Source: Hexactinellida sp. DTS-2022 (Eukaryota > Porifera > Hexactinellida). Taken from it: DNA of 64,000 bases. A program made the position numbers and the translations under genes. The stretch covers positions 5,446,501 through 5,510,500 of the forward strand of contig JAPNXP010000001.1 in assembly GCA_028753945.1 (NCBI GenBank), in the 5' to 3' direction. Positions 34,969 to 46,280 of the stretch are shown in pieces (position 1 is the first letter of the stretch; the number at the start of each line of letters is the position of its first letter). The notes beneath the pieces were generated by a model. That model made no database searches. It was not told where the DNA came from and was given only the letters and a program-made list of their open reading frames with translations.

Positions 34969-36513
34969 CTATATGATCATGTGGAAGTTAATATAAAAGT
35001 TGACATCTCCTCTCTGAACAGATATAATGAATGGGTCTATGGGATGGTAGGTGAAGGCTACCATCTCTCTAGACGGGTTGTCGTGCGGTCTCAGTTTCGG
35101 CTGGAAAGCCAGTGCGTGTTGGTGCTGGTGGAAGAACCCAATCGGATGCTCGAATACCTCACTCCAGGGCCTGTCTATTACCGGAACAAACTTGTCGTTG
35201 TAGCGGAATATCATCCTGTTGAGGAAGGGGGACTCGTGTACCGCCTGACAGGAGAAAGGGAGCTGGCTGAGGGTCCTCACAATCGCCTCTTTTGGGCCCC
35301 CATTCCTCGCGGTTATTAGGCTCTGCTTATACTGTCTATGTATCTCCATAGCATATATATTGTCCCGCATGGGAGACCCCTCCAGCAGCGCTCTGTTCTC
35401 CTCGTAGTACACCATCAGCTCCTGAAGGTTGTCCAGCATGTCGGCATACACTCGGTACACGGAGTTGGTGCGCAGGTCATAGAACACCCACATGTTGTAC
35501 TTGGGTCCCTGGTCCTGCTTCTTGAATATGACTTTCTCGTGGCTGTAGCGGATGAAGAGGCGGTGTGGGTCTAGCAGCTGGATCTTCCAGATCTTAAACT
35601 TACGCACCGTGTCGAAGTAGTAGTAGAACCTCAAGAGCTTGTCAATGCGCTTAAGTGGATCTGTCTCCTGCATAGACTTCATGAATAGGAACCGCATTAT
35701 CTTCTGTTTCATCTGTATGAGAAGGTTCGGGTAGTTCTTGCTGAGCAGCGGCCGCGTAGCGATGTCCGGGTGAGTGAAGAATAGCTTGTACTCCGCCTGA
35801 GTCAGGAACTGTCCCAGGATGTCTGAGGCCAGCAGTCGCCCCCCATCCTGCTCGCTGATGTCGAACAGGTGGATATTCTGCTTAGCCAGGGAGAGAATGG
35901 CAACTTTGTAGCCGCTAACGGACACGCTCAGTCCGTGTATTGTCGACAGCAGCAGCATGTCTCTGGGGAAGTCTACCTGGTCGGATTTAACTCCCGTAGA
36001 GAGGTTGATAAGCATGATGCGGTAGGTCTCGTTAAGATGGAGAGTGCCGAACAGAATTAGATAGTCGTTGTGGTCGAGCCTGGGGTCCGGGGGGTAGTGC
36101 TTGAGGGCCTCCTTCTTGAAGCCCCCGGCTATGAGGAACTTAGAGTTCTTAGTGAAGAGACAGCACTGGGGTACGAACGAGAAGTCCCGTCCTATCTGCA
36201 CACTAAATATCTTACGGAACAGTTCTTTGAATATTTTATCTGCAGTGGCTCTCTCGCTCTTGCCCCTGCCCACACCCAAGTACTCGTATACCACAATCTC
36301 AGACTGGTTTCTGCTGAATGTTATTAGGAGCTTTCCGTCTGGTGTGAATTTCCGCAAATGTCCTGCGTCCATACTTACATTGTTTACAGTTTTCTTTGGC
36401 AGAATGTTCTGGTACATGTAGTAGATAGTGTTCGGAGAGGGCGCAAGGAATGTGCGTAGCATTAACTTGTTGAATAAGTTGAAGTGCTTCTTCCTCTGCC
36501 AATTGATAGACAT
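34969..36513 (-). CDS. DET1: DET1 homologue (de-etiolated-1)
   Basis: An intronless frame of 514 residues, slightly shorter than the roughly 550 residues usual in vertebrates. In animals and plants DET1 joins DDB1, CUL4 and COP1 as an adaptor of a nuclear ubiquitin ligase that controls transcription factor turnover. Family features visible: HLRKFTPDGKLLITFSRNQS near residue 52; YEYLG near 76; a Leu/Ile/Asp-rich strand LINLSTGVKSD near 169; the KIWKIQLLDPHRLFIRYS core near 308; and a well-kept C-terminal third (GGPKEAIVRTLSQLP near 410, AFTYHPIDPFIISVQR near 487, INFHM at the end). The start was chosen at the first ATG, giving a basic N-terminus as in the family. Codons are clearly richer in G and C than the surrounding DNA. 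It lies 568 bp downstream of PSMC4 on the same strand. The identification is firm; the ligase role is taken from the family. Confidence 0.93.
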   Translation of the reverse strand: MSINWQRKKHFNLFNKLMLRTFLAPSPNTIYYMYQNILPKKTVNNVSMDAGHLRKFTPDGKLLITFSRNQSEIVVYEYLGVGRGKSERATADKIFKELFRKIFSVQIGRDFSFVPQCCLFTKNSKFLIAGGFKKEALKHYPPDPRLDHNDYLILFGTLHLNETYRIMLINLSTGVKSDQVDFPRDMLLLSTIHGLSVSVSGYKVAILSLAKQNIHLFDISEQDGGRLLASDILGQFLTQAEYKLFFTHPDIATRPLLSKNYPNLLIQMKQKIMRFLFMKSMQETDPLKRIDKLLRFYYYFDTVRKFKIWKIQLLDPHRLFIRYSHEKVIFKKQDQGPKYNMWVFYDLRTNSVYRVYADMLDNLQELMVYYEENRALLEGSPMRDNIYAMEIHRQYKQSLITARNGGPKEAIVRTLSQLPFSCQAVHESPFLNRMIFRYNDKFVPVIDRPWSEVFEHPIGFFHQHQHALAFQPKLRPHDNPSREMVAFTYHPIDPFIISVQRGDVNFYINFHMII

Positions 36514-37081
36514 AACTAATCTTAATTAATATATTATGAAAGGAAATGTGTACTGACTCCTGAGTCTATTGAAGAAGTTAAAAACATCGGAATCTTCTCA
36601 TTTTATAATGCCCATACATATAGAGAATCACTGTGTTCTTGCGATTTTTTTTCTCAATTAACTATGATCCGCTGGGATTTCACAAAATTTTCATAAATGC
36701 GATTCTATCTTAACTGAATTCGTGCAAAATGTGTTCGGAATATCACGTAAAGGGATATAACTAGACGAAAAACCAAACTTAATCTCAATCGTTGGAAAAA
36801 CTTTATCTACCGTTACTGTAATGTTACTTAGAGTTAAGTACTGTCAACTTGCAAATAATATTACAATTCGTTGTTCAAGTAAGTTAATTAATTAATTAAG
36901 AGTAGGAGATAAGTAAATGGCTAAAACGATTTGCGCAGTGTTTAAGTCTTTCGCCTCGAAGCGACCGATACCGAAGGCATTTATTTAAATCAACAGAGCA
37001 GAGCTCACGAACAAGTAGAGTATATTAATAATACTATTACCATCCATTTCTCATATCTAACTACTGTCCTATCAAGTTAGT
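36514..37081 (-). other. DET1 upstream and PSMC4 downstream interval
   Basis: 568 bp of AT-rich sequence. It must hold the 3' end of PSMC4 and the promoter of DET1, both read on the minus strand. I see no TATA-type element that can be called with confidence and no transposon ends. Confidence 0.4.
36980..36985 (-). terminator. Possible PSMC4 polyadenylation signal
   Basis: AATAAA on the minus strand, about 97 bp after the PSMC4 stop codon. Position and sequence fit, but in AT-rich DNA the hexamer is common. Confidence 0.4.
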
Positions 37082-37867
<786 letters not shown>

Positions 37868-37879
37868 TTAACATAAAAG

Positions 37880-38355
37880 CAGAGCATTAAGCGCTCCTCA
37901 TTTTCGGAGCGCGCTCCTAATCATAAAAAGGAGCGGCGCTCCTGTTTTCGCTCCTCCGAAAAAAAGGAGCGCACTCCCGCTCCCGCTCCTGGAAAATTGG
38001 AGCGCGGTCACTTTGCGCTCCTTCATTTCTTATATACCAAATGTGTTAAATAAACAAAGATATTTCTCTAGTTAACTAACTCTGATTTGCGCTTAAAAAC
38101 TGCGGAAACCTCATGAAACTTATATTATTACACTATCTATGAATATTTACGTACCAAATTATACGTGCCTTTAGTTTATATAATGTAATTGTACGTATAA
38201 GGTAACGATTTAGTAGGAGCGCGCTCCTAAAATTTGGAGCGCACTCCAGATTCCGCTCCTCAAATTTAAAAGGAGCGCGCTGCACCTTGCGCTTCTGAAA
38301 AATGGAGCGCGCACCTGGTGCGCCGCTCTTTGGACCTCGCTCCTTTAATGCTCTG
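37880..38355. mobile_element. hAT-like non-autonomous element in the PSMC4 intron (476 bp)
   Basis: Ends CAGAGCATTAAGCGCTCC and GGACCTCGCTCCTTTAATGC followed by TCTG. The flanks are CATAAAAG and GATAAAAG, an 8-bp duplication with one change. Two clusters of the palindromic GGAGCGCGCTCC and its variants lie near the ends, with about 180 bp of plain AT-rich sequence between them. Confidence 0.8.
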
Positions 38356-38757
38356 GATAAAAGACATTAATTTCAACATCCAATTCATGGTCGATTAAAG
38401 TAAGAGAATTACAATGGAGCATGTCTACAACGGCCACCTAAAGGACTGGCCAAAATGGCATTCATACACAATCAGTCCGTCGTTATAGGCAGGTCGTGAC
38501 CTTGAAATTCAGGGTCATGATGTGATTATACAGTCTATAACAAGAATGCGGTCCTTGTGTAGTGTAGTACGTGTATTACTATTACTCTTCTGTTACTGGT
38601 AGTAATTGCTAGAAACTGGAAATACGCTACAGACGCCTTAGAGTAGCAATTCTATACCATTTATCCGTGAGTTTCACTGTATACAAAAATTCCCGGGTAA
38701 TATGAACAACTTTGATGTTCGCATTAACGAGGGCCTACTGTATACTTATATACGATT
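38356..38757. other. PSMC4 intron segment between elements
   Basis: AT-rich intron sequence. A TA-bounded stretch near 38,670-38,745 (CACTGTATAC and GGGCCTACTGTATAC) may be a worn mariner-like fragment. Nothing else is recognisable. Confidence 0.35.
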
Positions 38758-39791
38758 GCCAGTCAACTCGTACCATACATCAACTCTCCCCAAATATCAA
38801 CTCGTCCCAAATACCAACTTGTATTTGTACTATGTCAATGGTCAACAGCGGCTTGGCTTAGTTAACAAAATTTAGGGGATGGTTATAAACTTGGATATAT
38901 AAGAGGCAGGATGTGATACAGAGGGGGGTAGCCCTGGTCCCAGGAATTGTCTTACTTTGGCCTATACATGTATATGCTGCTTCTTTATCCAAGGGAACAG
39001 TCTGTTTCTAGGAAAATTCCCCCCCCCCCCCCCAGGAAAAATTTCTGTATCAAACCCTGAGAGGGGTAAATTAATATCAAGCCATAGTATTATATACATT
39101 TAGAATGCAATGATCAATCCTTCTTTTCTCTATCATTTTACGTTTACCTCTCAAAATCTTTGGAACAATGGAAACAACACCATTCAGTTAATCGATAAAA
39201 TTTTCTGATACTTGAGATTAAATGGAGCTTCCCTAATTCACGGAACGAACGGACAAGTTTTCGAGAAGAAATTTCAAATTTGTTGCTTCTTGCATTTGCA
39301 CATTTGGCCTTGTAAATCACGGAATATTGTATCATGAAGGTTGTCAAGCATTTGTTATGACATTTCACGTCGATGGTAAGACACTATAAGCAATTTAGAT
39401 TGGGTTCAGAGGAAAATATATTTATAACTGTCATAAATTTTGACCGTGTAACGTTTGTAAAAACGTCGTATACATGAGATATACTCCCGGAATACTAAAG
39501 GTCATTAAGCAACACTTCCATCAACCCTAAATATTACTACTGCATTTATCTCTGGTTTTAATAACCTGAGTAATGAATAATATTTTTAATTAAAATATAA
39601 TATTCAAAGGCAAAGATGGTCACCCTATAGGTCCGACTTATACATAAAGAAAAGTTAACTAGACGCCAAAGACGCCGTTTTCGTTGGACACAAAACGGGA
39701 TATGCAGTGCATGGGAAGACTATCGATTAACAACGATGACGCTACGAGATTCTAAAAGATTGCTTGATAGATGTGCCCATCTAGCAGGACC

Positions 39792-39997
39792 GGGATACCG
39801 ACTTTTCGGTACACGACAATTCGGTACATAGACTATTCGGTACACGACAATTCGGTACATTTCCAAACTCAATGGAGCAATTCGTGCTGAGCGTTATAGT
39901 TTATTTAAAGTTACTAAAGTCATTAACAGTGGAATTATGCAGTTACAGGAATCTATTGTCCGTACCGAATTGTCGTGTACCGAAAAGTCGGTATCCC
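39792..39997. mobile_element. Nested foldback MITE with 9-bp target duplication (206 bp)
   Basis: Ends GGGATACCGACTTTTCGGTA and TACCGAAAAGTCGGTATCCC. The flanks AGCAGGACC and AGCTGGACC match at 8 of 9 positions. The repeated motif TTCGGTACACGACAATTCGG occurs in both arms. The 9-bp length would suit Mutator-like or Merlin-like elements; the class is not certain. Confidence 0.8.
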
Positions 39998-40227
39998 AGC
40001 TGGACCCACTGAATAGCTCAAAAATATTTTATATTTTACGTAGATTATAAACCACTCTTAAACAGATGTGCTCAACTACTCATCTAGCTAGATATCATAA
40101 TATATGTTATTGTTTCTCATCACTATATAAAAACGATCTCATTATTTAATATTAATATCAAGTTATTTTAATTAATCAAACTGGGAATAAGTTGATGAAC
40201 AAGGTTGTTATAGAATAGGTACGCGTA

Positions 40228-40550
40228 AGAGTTGTCCAAAATTACTGGGACGAGTTGCCCGAAATAAGAGGTACGAGTTGACCGAAAAAATTAGTACGAA
40301 TTGACCAAAAATAATGACCATTAGTGCCTAAAATAGGCACGAGTTGACTAAAAATACTAGGGACGAGTTGACCGAAAAATAGATACGAGTTGCCCGAAAT
40401 AAGAGGTAAGAGTTGACCAAAATAATTGATACGAATTGACCAAAAATAATGACCATTAGTGCCTAAAATAGGCACGAGTTGACTAAAAATACTAGGGACG
40501 AGTTGACCGAAAAAATAGGTATACGAGTTGAAATAAGTACGAGTTGACTG
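40228..40550. repeat. ACGAGTTGAC tandem array
   Basis: Short units of 20-30 bp built on ACGAGTTG(A/C)CCGAAA, with a second-order duplication containing AATGACCATTAGTGCCTAAA twice (40,314 and 40,449). It ends 33 bp before the PSMC4 splice donor. Confidence 0.85.
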
Positions 40551-40584
40551 GCTCCCCTTATATACAGTAAGCATACTCACTTAC

Positions 40585-41161
40585 CTATCTGCTGGTACAA
40601 CTCGTGCTGTGTGAGAGGCAGCTCCACCGCCTCCCGCATCTCCTGCTTCTGTATGTCCAGGCCCCCGATGTCGGCGTAGGACACGTCCGGCTTCTCATCG
40701 CTCCCGAGCATTGCGATGGACGAGTCCGCCTCGGGCGGCAGCACGTCCACCACGCTGTTGGAGTGTCTGTGGAGCGCCACGCTGGCGTTAGGCTTGAGCA
40801 GCTCTCTGTCTATCGTGCTTAGAATCCTAACGTAGCAGTTAGGCCCTGTCGTGCTGCCTACGATGCCCGTGTCGGGATCTACGGCCTCTAGGAACTGCCC
40901 GATGATGAGGGGCACTGACTGGATCCGCTTGACCTCTTCCTGGGCGCGTCGGAACTCTCTCTTCAGATTCTTCTGCTCGTCCTTTATATAGTCCTCCTGC
41001 ACCTGTAGGAACTGCAGCTGCTTCTGCAGCTGTTTGTACATCAGGTACAGATCCCTGCTCTCAGGGCTGCCGCCCCCCACGCCCTCTGATCCCGTGTCCA
41101 TAGGGGCAATGGTGTCTTTAGATGAGGACTGGGGACCATCTGTTATTCCTATCTCATTCAT
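40585..41161 (-). CDS. PSMC4: 26S proteasome regulatory ATPase RPT3 (PSMC4), exon 1
   Basis: Codes residues 1-192 plus the first base of codon 193; donor GTAAGTGAG at 40,584. After a variable acidic and serine-rich N-terminus (1-36) comes the coiled coil that pairs RPT3 with RPT6 (about 37-80, [20 protein letters not shown]). The OB-fold segment follows (about 85-150, including [16 protein letters not shown]), then the start of the AAA domain at [14 protein letters not shown] (161-174). The start is the first ATG, and MNEIG resembles the MEEIG start of animal orthologues. The intron to exon 2 is 2,829 bp and filled with mobile elements. Confidence 0.96.
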
Positions 41162-42586
41162 GCCTCTGCAGCTAGTGCTATGCTTAGGTAAATAAAGGTA
41201 AATAGTATAGTTCTAAGAACTTCGGGTTACTGTGACCTGCAAAAATCTCATTACAACAAAGAAAATTCTGTAATCTTCATATGGATATTATAATTAAAAT
41301 AATAATATGATAGCTCGTGAGTCGTGACCTTCGATATAAAAGGCCTGAGTGCTGGTTTGAACCATGGATCACTTAAAGTGTATTGAAAAATGGAGAATTG
41401 ATCTTTATTCCAATAATTAGCAATGATAGAGCTGAAAAGTGTATTATAACCATAGGCGCCGAAAATGGGGGGGTCAGGGAGGGTATACCCCTCATGGTCA
41501 GGGGGAGGGGGGTATATTAGACATATTCTTTAATGGGCCCCAGTAAAATTGAAGGAGGACAACATTATTGGTGCAGGTGTTACCGTGCCCTCTGGATAAA
41601 AAATCCAATGTTCAATCATAGCATTCTATACATAAGGAAATGGTGCCGATTGATGGACTTGGACCAGGGATTGGTTAGGTCAGTTACTTTGGTTTTAGAT
41701 CTAAATCACAATAAAGCTCTAAATTAATGTAGACTATCATTGTGAAGGGAAATAATTGATAATCCACCACCCTTATAAGAAAATTACGAATTGTAAGGAT
41801 ATATTTTTTATTTAATGTATTTTATATATATAATACGAATCATAACATTAAATAAGTATAAAAGCAACACTAAAAGATAATACGTACTACGTAGTATGAA
41901 GGTAAATTAATAGAATAGTGATCTGAGTTCTATAGGAAGAGCAGTTAGGCAGTAGTACATCTATGACGACAGGGGGAGAGAATGTGGTTGCGATGTGTCC
42001 TGAATGAGCGGCTTGAGTGTAGGTGTTAGTGGAGCTCCTCGTGAATTCGTCTAAATGATAGTAATGTAGAGAATACAGTCAATCCGCACTGGTATATCGG
42101 CATGTCAGGAAGCTATCTATAAGAATAGAAGAATTATGTACTGAATTTTTTAAGTTTGCTATTATCTCGACGAACAACTATTGAATTAAAGTTTCTAACC
42201 TTCTTCGATAAAATACAATTAGCTACAGTAGTATAAAAATTTGTAGAATTTCCCATTTTGGAATCATACAAACAAACCATTGCCTCCATATTTCACTATA
42301 CTTTTCTTCTACAAAAATAAGTGACAACTGAACCAAATTTCGACGGCAGGATCCCTCGTAAAATAGTTTACTTAAATGTGAATGGTTATCGATTTTCAAA
42401 AATATTTCATACATTTATATGATGAGAGATTGGTAGATAATTTCAGATGGATACTTAAGTGAGCCTCTATCAAGGAATTCAATCATTGAAAATCCGGTGT
42501 CGTTAAAAACTTGAATATCTTTGGGAGATGTTTAGAAATCTTTGCAGTCTCGACATTCTTTAGAATTTTTAAGATACGAAAAGATT
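41162..42586. other. Interval upstream of PSMC4
   Basis: AT-rich sequence that should contain the PSMC4 promoter. At 41,450-41,520 is a G-rich patch (GGGGGGGTCAGGGAGG, GGTCAGGGGGAGGGGGG) that may be a worn transposon end. I recognise no gene, RNA gene or defined promoter element. Confidence 0.4.
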
Positions 42587-43953
42587 GGACATACCTAATT
42601 TCCGGAACGGGACGGTATGGAACGGTACCATTCCGGAAAATCAAAGTACCTAAATTACGGAACGGTACCATTCCGGGAAATCTAAGTACCTAAATTACGG
42701 AACGGGTTAGACCCCCAAGGTATTGGTTATTATAGACTTTAACAACATTTGGTCTTGCATTCTGAATACTATTTTATACTAAATGTGCTAGAATTATCAA
42801 GATAAACTGAAACAAACCGGTGTAAGGGCGTTTAGGGACCCAGGGGCCGAAATAGCTAACCTATTGTGTTCTAGGGGTGCCCTAAATCACTAGCGATTTA
42901 GGGACCCGCGTTTTGCATAGATTAAGTATATTGTTATAGGTATAATCAATCTTTAGTTGATTTATCCCAGCTCAAGTACATAAATTAACAATTTAAATAC
43001 CGGATCCCTAACTATAAATAAATTACAGGAGTGGTATTAGTTGGACTTTCAATTAGGTAGTGAACTCAGATTTCATCAGTATGTAATGCGTACGTGCGTG
43101 AGAACATTTGGTAAAGGTGGTAGCTATACCACTTTGTCTACAGTCTACACGTCCGACACGTGCACTTAGTGTTTAGGGAATTGCATACGTTTTTAATTAA
43201 TGATAACTCTCGTTGTAAAATGCACATTGTATCACTGCCCTCCTTCCTGAGTGCGGCACTTAGTTACTATGACTAATAATATTGTAATATTTTAAGCGGT
43301 CCTCTGTGCGGGTCGTATGCGGGTGCCGCCCCCGCTCCGCAAAATATTCAGATCCTTTGTCCCGTATGAACCCGCGGGTTGCGGGTTCCGCGACCCGCAA
43401 TAATTAATTAATTAATTAATTATTAATAATTATCCCGCGCAGTGGTCTAGTCCTTATCACTGGACTGATCCCTAGATTTAGCGATTTCGGACTAAGCGGG
43501 CCCTAAAACGCTAATGATTTAGGGCCGGGGGTAAAAGAATAAAAAATAGGAATTTTTAGACTGGAAAGGAAGATTGGAAATTGGAATCACTAATTGGTTT
43601 ACTCGGAGTCTCGGTAGGGCATCCACGGGGTTGCACATATCTTTCGATCGAGGGTTAAGTGAAAGGAGGTATCTTTGTTCTGGAAATTAGGGATCAAAAT
43701 TAAAGGAATAGTATATTCCGGAAATTAGGCATTTAAATTTCCGGAATAAATTTGTTCCGGAAATTAGTCATTTATAATTTCCGGAATCGAATATTCCGGG
43801 AAATAGGCATTTGAATTTCCGGAATACTTTCGTTCCGGAAATTAGGTATTCATATTTTCCGGAACCGTTCCGCGGAATTCCGTAATTTAGGTACTTTGAT
43901 TTTCCGGAATGGTACCGTTCCGTACCGTCCCGTTCCGGAAATTAGGTATGTCC
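42587..43953. mobile_element. Unclassified inverted-repeat element with TTCCGGAA arrays (1,367 bp)
   Basis: Both ends read GGACATACCTAATTTCCGGA from outside, with about 75-85 bp of inverted repeat. The exact 8-bp duplication AAAAGATT stands at 42,579-42,586 and 43,954-43,961. The right side holds an array at 43,675-43,870 in which TTCCGGAA palindromes recur about every 25-35 bp, separated by ATTAGGCATTT-like spacers. The interior carries fragments of the CTAGCGATTTAGGG repeat. No transposase is visible. The 8-bp duplication fits hAT, P or Merlin; the GGACATACC end does not decide it. Confidence 0.88.
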
Positions 43954-44107
43954 AAAAGATTGCATACCCAGCCACGTAATTTAGGCATTCAATTTACGAA
44001 TTATCAAATAGATGGTTAGGAATGTTAAGTATTTCACTTGTAACATACTCAAAATCAAACTCTGGGTGCATTTCTTCATCGTCCTCCTGTGTAAAATTTT
44101 TCAAATA
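43954..44107. other. Short interval after the TTCCGGAA element
   Basis: No gene seen. Confidence 0.3.
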
Positions 44108-44354
44108 TTATTTAAGAGATATTTTATCAGACTGTTGATTTATGTTAAAAAATTTGAGGAGATTAGATAATTGAAGTCGACGTTCACTCTCCAAAATTTG
44201 ACAGTAAGATATATTATAGTTTGAACCAGACATTTGACGATATATCCCGAAATGATGTTCTAATGGGTCATTTTGTATTCGAGACGTCAGCAAATATTCA
44301 AAACCGCATTCAAGGGTCAATCTTTGTACTAAGAGAGGGAGGGCAATACAAGTA

Positions 44355-44614
44355 TCGTATTTCCCCGAATAAGCGCCCCGGCGCTTATTGTTTTCGTGGG
44401 CCAAAATTATCGTGAAATATTTGTGAAAAATCCAGAATATAATATTTAGGTCGGTTCTAATGGTTTCCACTAACAGTATACCTACCGAAGTTGCCAAAAT
44501 CAATGGAATTACATTATGGTGATCAACTAATGTGTATAAATTTCATTATACCAATGTCATTTTTATTGACCCGGCGCTTATTCAAGCCCCCGGCGCTTAT
44601 TCGGGGAAATACGG
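44355..44614. mobile_element. TA-flanked MITE (260 bp) inside the P-like pseudogene
   Basis: Ends TCGTATTTCCCCGAATAAGC and GCTTATTCGGGGAAATACGG, flanked by TA at 44,353-44,354 and 44,615-44,616. The arms contain further GGCGCTTATT repeats. TA duplication suggests Tc1/mariner-type mobilisation (inference). Confidence 0.85.
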
Positions 44615-44948
44615 TATGTCTAAAACTAGTGTTTGTTTGTGGTGTAAGCTTCCCTCTAGACGTGGGAAGTAATTTCCAACAATCCAGCCATTTAACTACA
44701 TGGTCCAAAAAGGATAATCTCGGATCGTTCAAGCGAAGCGGAGCAAAATTTGGATTGTTGAAGCGAATATCTTTTCCGACCCAATTAACATTTAAAATGT
44801 TCCAGATTTTATTTATCAAATGTATGAATTTGACGATATGGCGATTTTCATTTGTTGTATTTTCATTATAGAAACTAGAGAGCCCGCTTCTGTTGATTCA
44901 TGAAAGATATTAAGAGCTACATTTTGTCGCTCTAAATGAGATGGCCAA

Positions 44949-45571
44949 CAGAGTGGACCATGGGTCAACATTGGTGACCCATGACCCATCTGACCCATCC
45001 CATTTCTGACCCATGACCCATTGACCCATGACCCATGACCCATTGACCCATGACCCATGACCCATCGAGTGACCCATTGACCCATCACACAATTTTAAAT
45101 ATCTAAATACGATACTGTGACATTAACAGAATAACAGAATAACAGTATAAATTACCTCAACAAACCTACTTGTTGCAATGTCGAATATGTTTAGTAGTTC
45201 AATACACATGAATGTTATAATAATTATGATGATGATGAGCGATTCGTATTTTAAATGAAGAATACATTGAAATTGCAAATGGGTCATGGGTCACGGAGCC
45301 GTGACCCATGACCCATCTGACCCATCGATTTAGGTGACCCATCTGACCCATGACCAGGGCAGGATTTACCCTTGAGTGGCCTGAAGGCTGAACCACAGAA
45401 GTGGCCCGAACATGATCGACATTGGTCGGTAGTGGTCCTGTAGTGGCCCATTGGTCCTGTAGTGTCCTGTACATTGGTCCTGCAGTGGCCCGAAGGCTAT
45501 AGCCTACTTAGCCTAATGGTAAATCCGGCCCTGCCCATGACCCATGACCCATCGACCCATGGTCCACTCTG
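44949..45571. mobile_element. hAT-like non-autonomous element (623 bp) inside the P-like pseudogene
   Basis: Ends CAGAGTGGACCATGGGTC and GACCCATGGTCCACTCTG. The exact 8-bp duplication ATGGCCAA stands at 44,941-44,948 and 45,572-45,579. Inner arms are arrays of TGACCCATGACCCAT (44,970-45,085 and 45,275-45,355, 45,530-45,560). The segment 45,355-45,535, beginning CAGGGCAGGATTTACC and ending GGTAAATCCGGCCCTG, looks like a second hAT-like MITE nested in it. Confidence 0.9.
45356..45535. mobile_element. hAT-like MITE nested in the 44,949 element
   Basis: Starts CAGGGCAGGATTTACC and ends GGTAAATCCGGCCCTG, an imperfect terminal inverted repeat. CCCATGAC flanks both sides approximately (CCCATGAC before and CCCATGAC after), which would be an 8-bp duplication. 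Because the host array itself is made of CCCATGAC, the duplication is not proof. Confidence 0.7.
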
Positions 45572-45795
45572 ATGGCCAACATGCTTTTGATGTTAGTTTT
45601 GGGGCTCTCTTAATTATGGAAAATTTGTCAGCTTTAAATAAGGTTCTGAGGTCGTCAAATGCTGCAAAGCATATTGGAGGGTATTTTTACTTAGTCAATA
45701 CCCTAGGATCCAAAATAATATTAGCAACAGGTATAGAAACTTTAAGCTGAGTAGATGGGATGATTACTGGTAGTGGAATCAGGGGTTTATCTAGG

Positions 45796-45829
45796 TGCCT
45801 GGCCGGCACTTTTAGGTGCCGGCCAGGCA
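45796..45829. repeat. GC-rich perfect hairpin at the edge of the right block
   Basis: Arms TGCCTGGCCGGCAC and GTGCCGGCCAGGCA with a 6-bp loop, 13 bp before the right repeat block. CAGGGGTTTATCTAGG just upstream resembles a hAT end, so it may be a truncated MITE. Confidence 0.75.
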
Positions 45830-45841
45830 TCAGTTGTTATT

Positions 45842-46280
45842 ACTGTGCCGACTATACTTTAGTATAGTGGCCCAGTTCTAATCTTACTGCCTTGGTTAGT
45901 TATTATTACTGTGCCGACTATACTATAGTATAGTGGCCCAGTTCTAATCTTAGTGCTTTGGTTACCGATTATTATTACTGTGCCGACTATACTATAGTAT
46001 AGTGGCCCAGTATTAGAATCACTGCCTTTATTATTACTGTGCCGACTATACTATAGTATAGTGGCCCAGTATTGGAATCACTGCCTTTATTATTTTTACT
46101 GTGCCGACTATACTATAGTATAGTGGCCCAGTTCTAATCTCAGTGCCTTGGTTATTACTGTGCCGACTATACTATAGTATAGTGGCCCAGTTCTAATCTT
46201 AGTGCTTTGGTTAGTTATTACTGTGCCGACTATACTATAGTATAGTGGCCCAGTTCTAATCTTAGTGCTTTGGTTAGTTA
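45842..46280 (+). repeat. 60-mer array, 7 copies, at the edge of the right block
   Basis: The array begins the right repeat block with ACTGTGCCGAC and leads into a D module at TAGTCCGTAGCC. Subtypes are mixed (TTCTAATCTTAGTGC and TATTGGAATCACTGCC). Confidence 0.9.

Larger units (their letters stand above)
38758..40552. mobile_element. Inverted-repeat element in the PSMC4 intron (1.8 kb)
   Basis: Ends GCCAGTCAACTCGTAC and GTACGAGTTGACTGGC. Inside both ends the motif ACGAGTTGAC, or its complement, is repeated: about three copies at 38,780-38,830, and a long array at 40,228-40,550 that contains a larger duplicated segment of about 130 bp. No target duplication is evident, so the outer limits are less certain. 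The middle has a short C-run (39,018-39,034) and short open frames with no recognisable product. A smaller element is nested in it at 39,792. Confidence 0.65.
44108..45686 (-). pseudogene. P-element-like transposase remnant, interrupted by two MITEs
   Basis: In order on the minus strand: a segment with KLTSKACWPSHLERQNVAL and NIFHEST (upstream of 44,941 and downstream of 45,580, split by the hAT-like element); a frame change near 44,840; NKIWNILNVNWVGKD, then PRLSFLDHVVKWLDCWK (44,620-44,815); then after the TA-flanked MITE the C-terminal part with FEYLLTSRIQNDPLEHHFG and IYRQMSGSNYNIS, ending at 44,108. This order and these phrases match the C-terminal half of P-element/THAP9-type transposases. 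The 5' part (THAP finger and catalytic start) is not visible. An in-frame stop lies at 45,687-45,689, which could be intron sequence because AG precedes it. The frame change and insertions indicate that it is dead. Confidence 0.75.

Noticed and set aside
39144..39368. 74-codon open frame on the minus strand in the PSMC4 intron.
   Set aside because: Short, inside a transposon-like element, no recognisable motif.
44816..45088. Short open frames of repeated G-S-W-V-M and H-G residues.
   Set aside because: Translation of the TGACCCATGACCCAT array in a hAT-like element.
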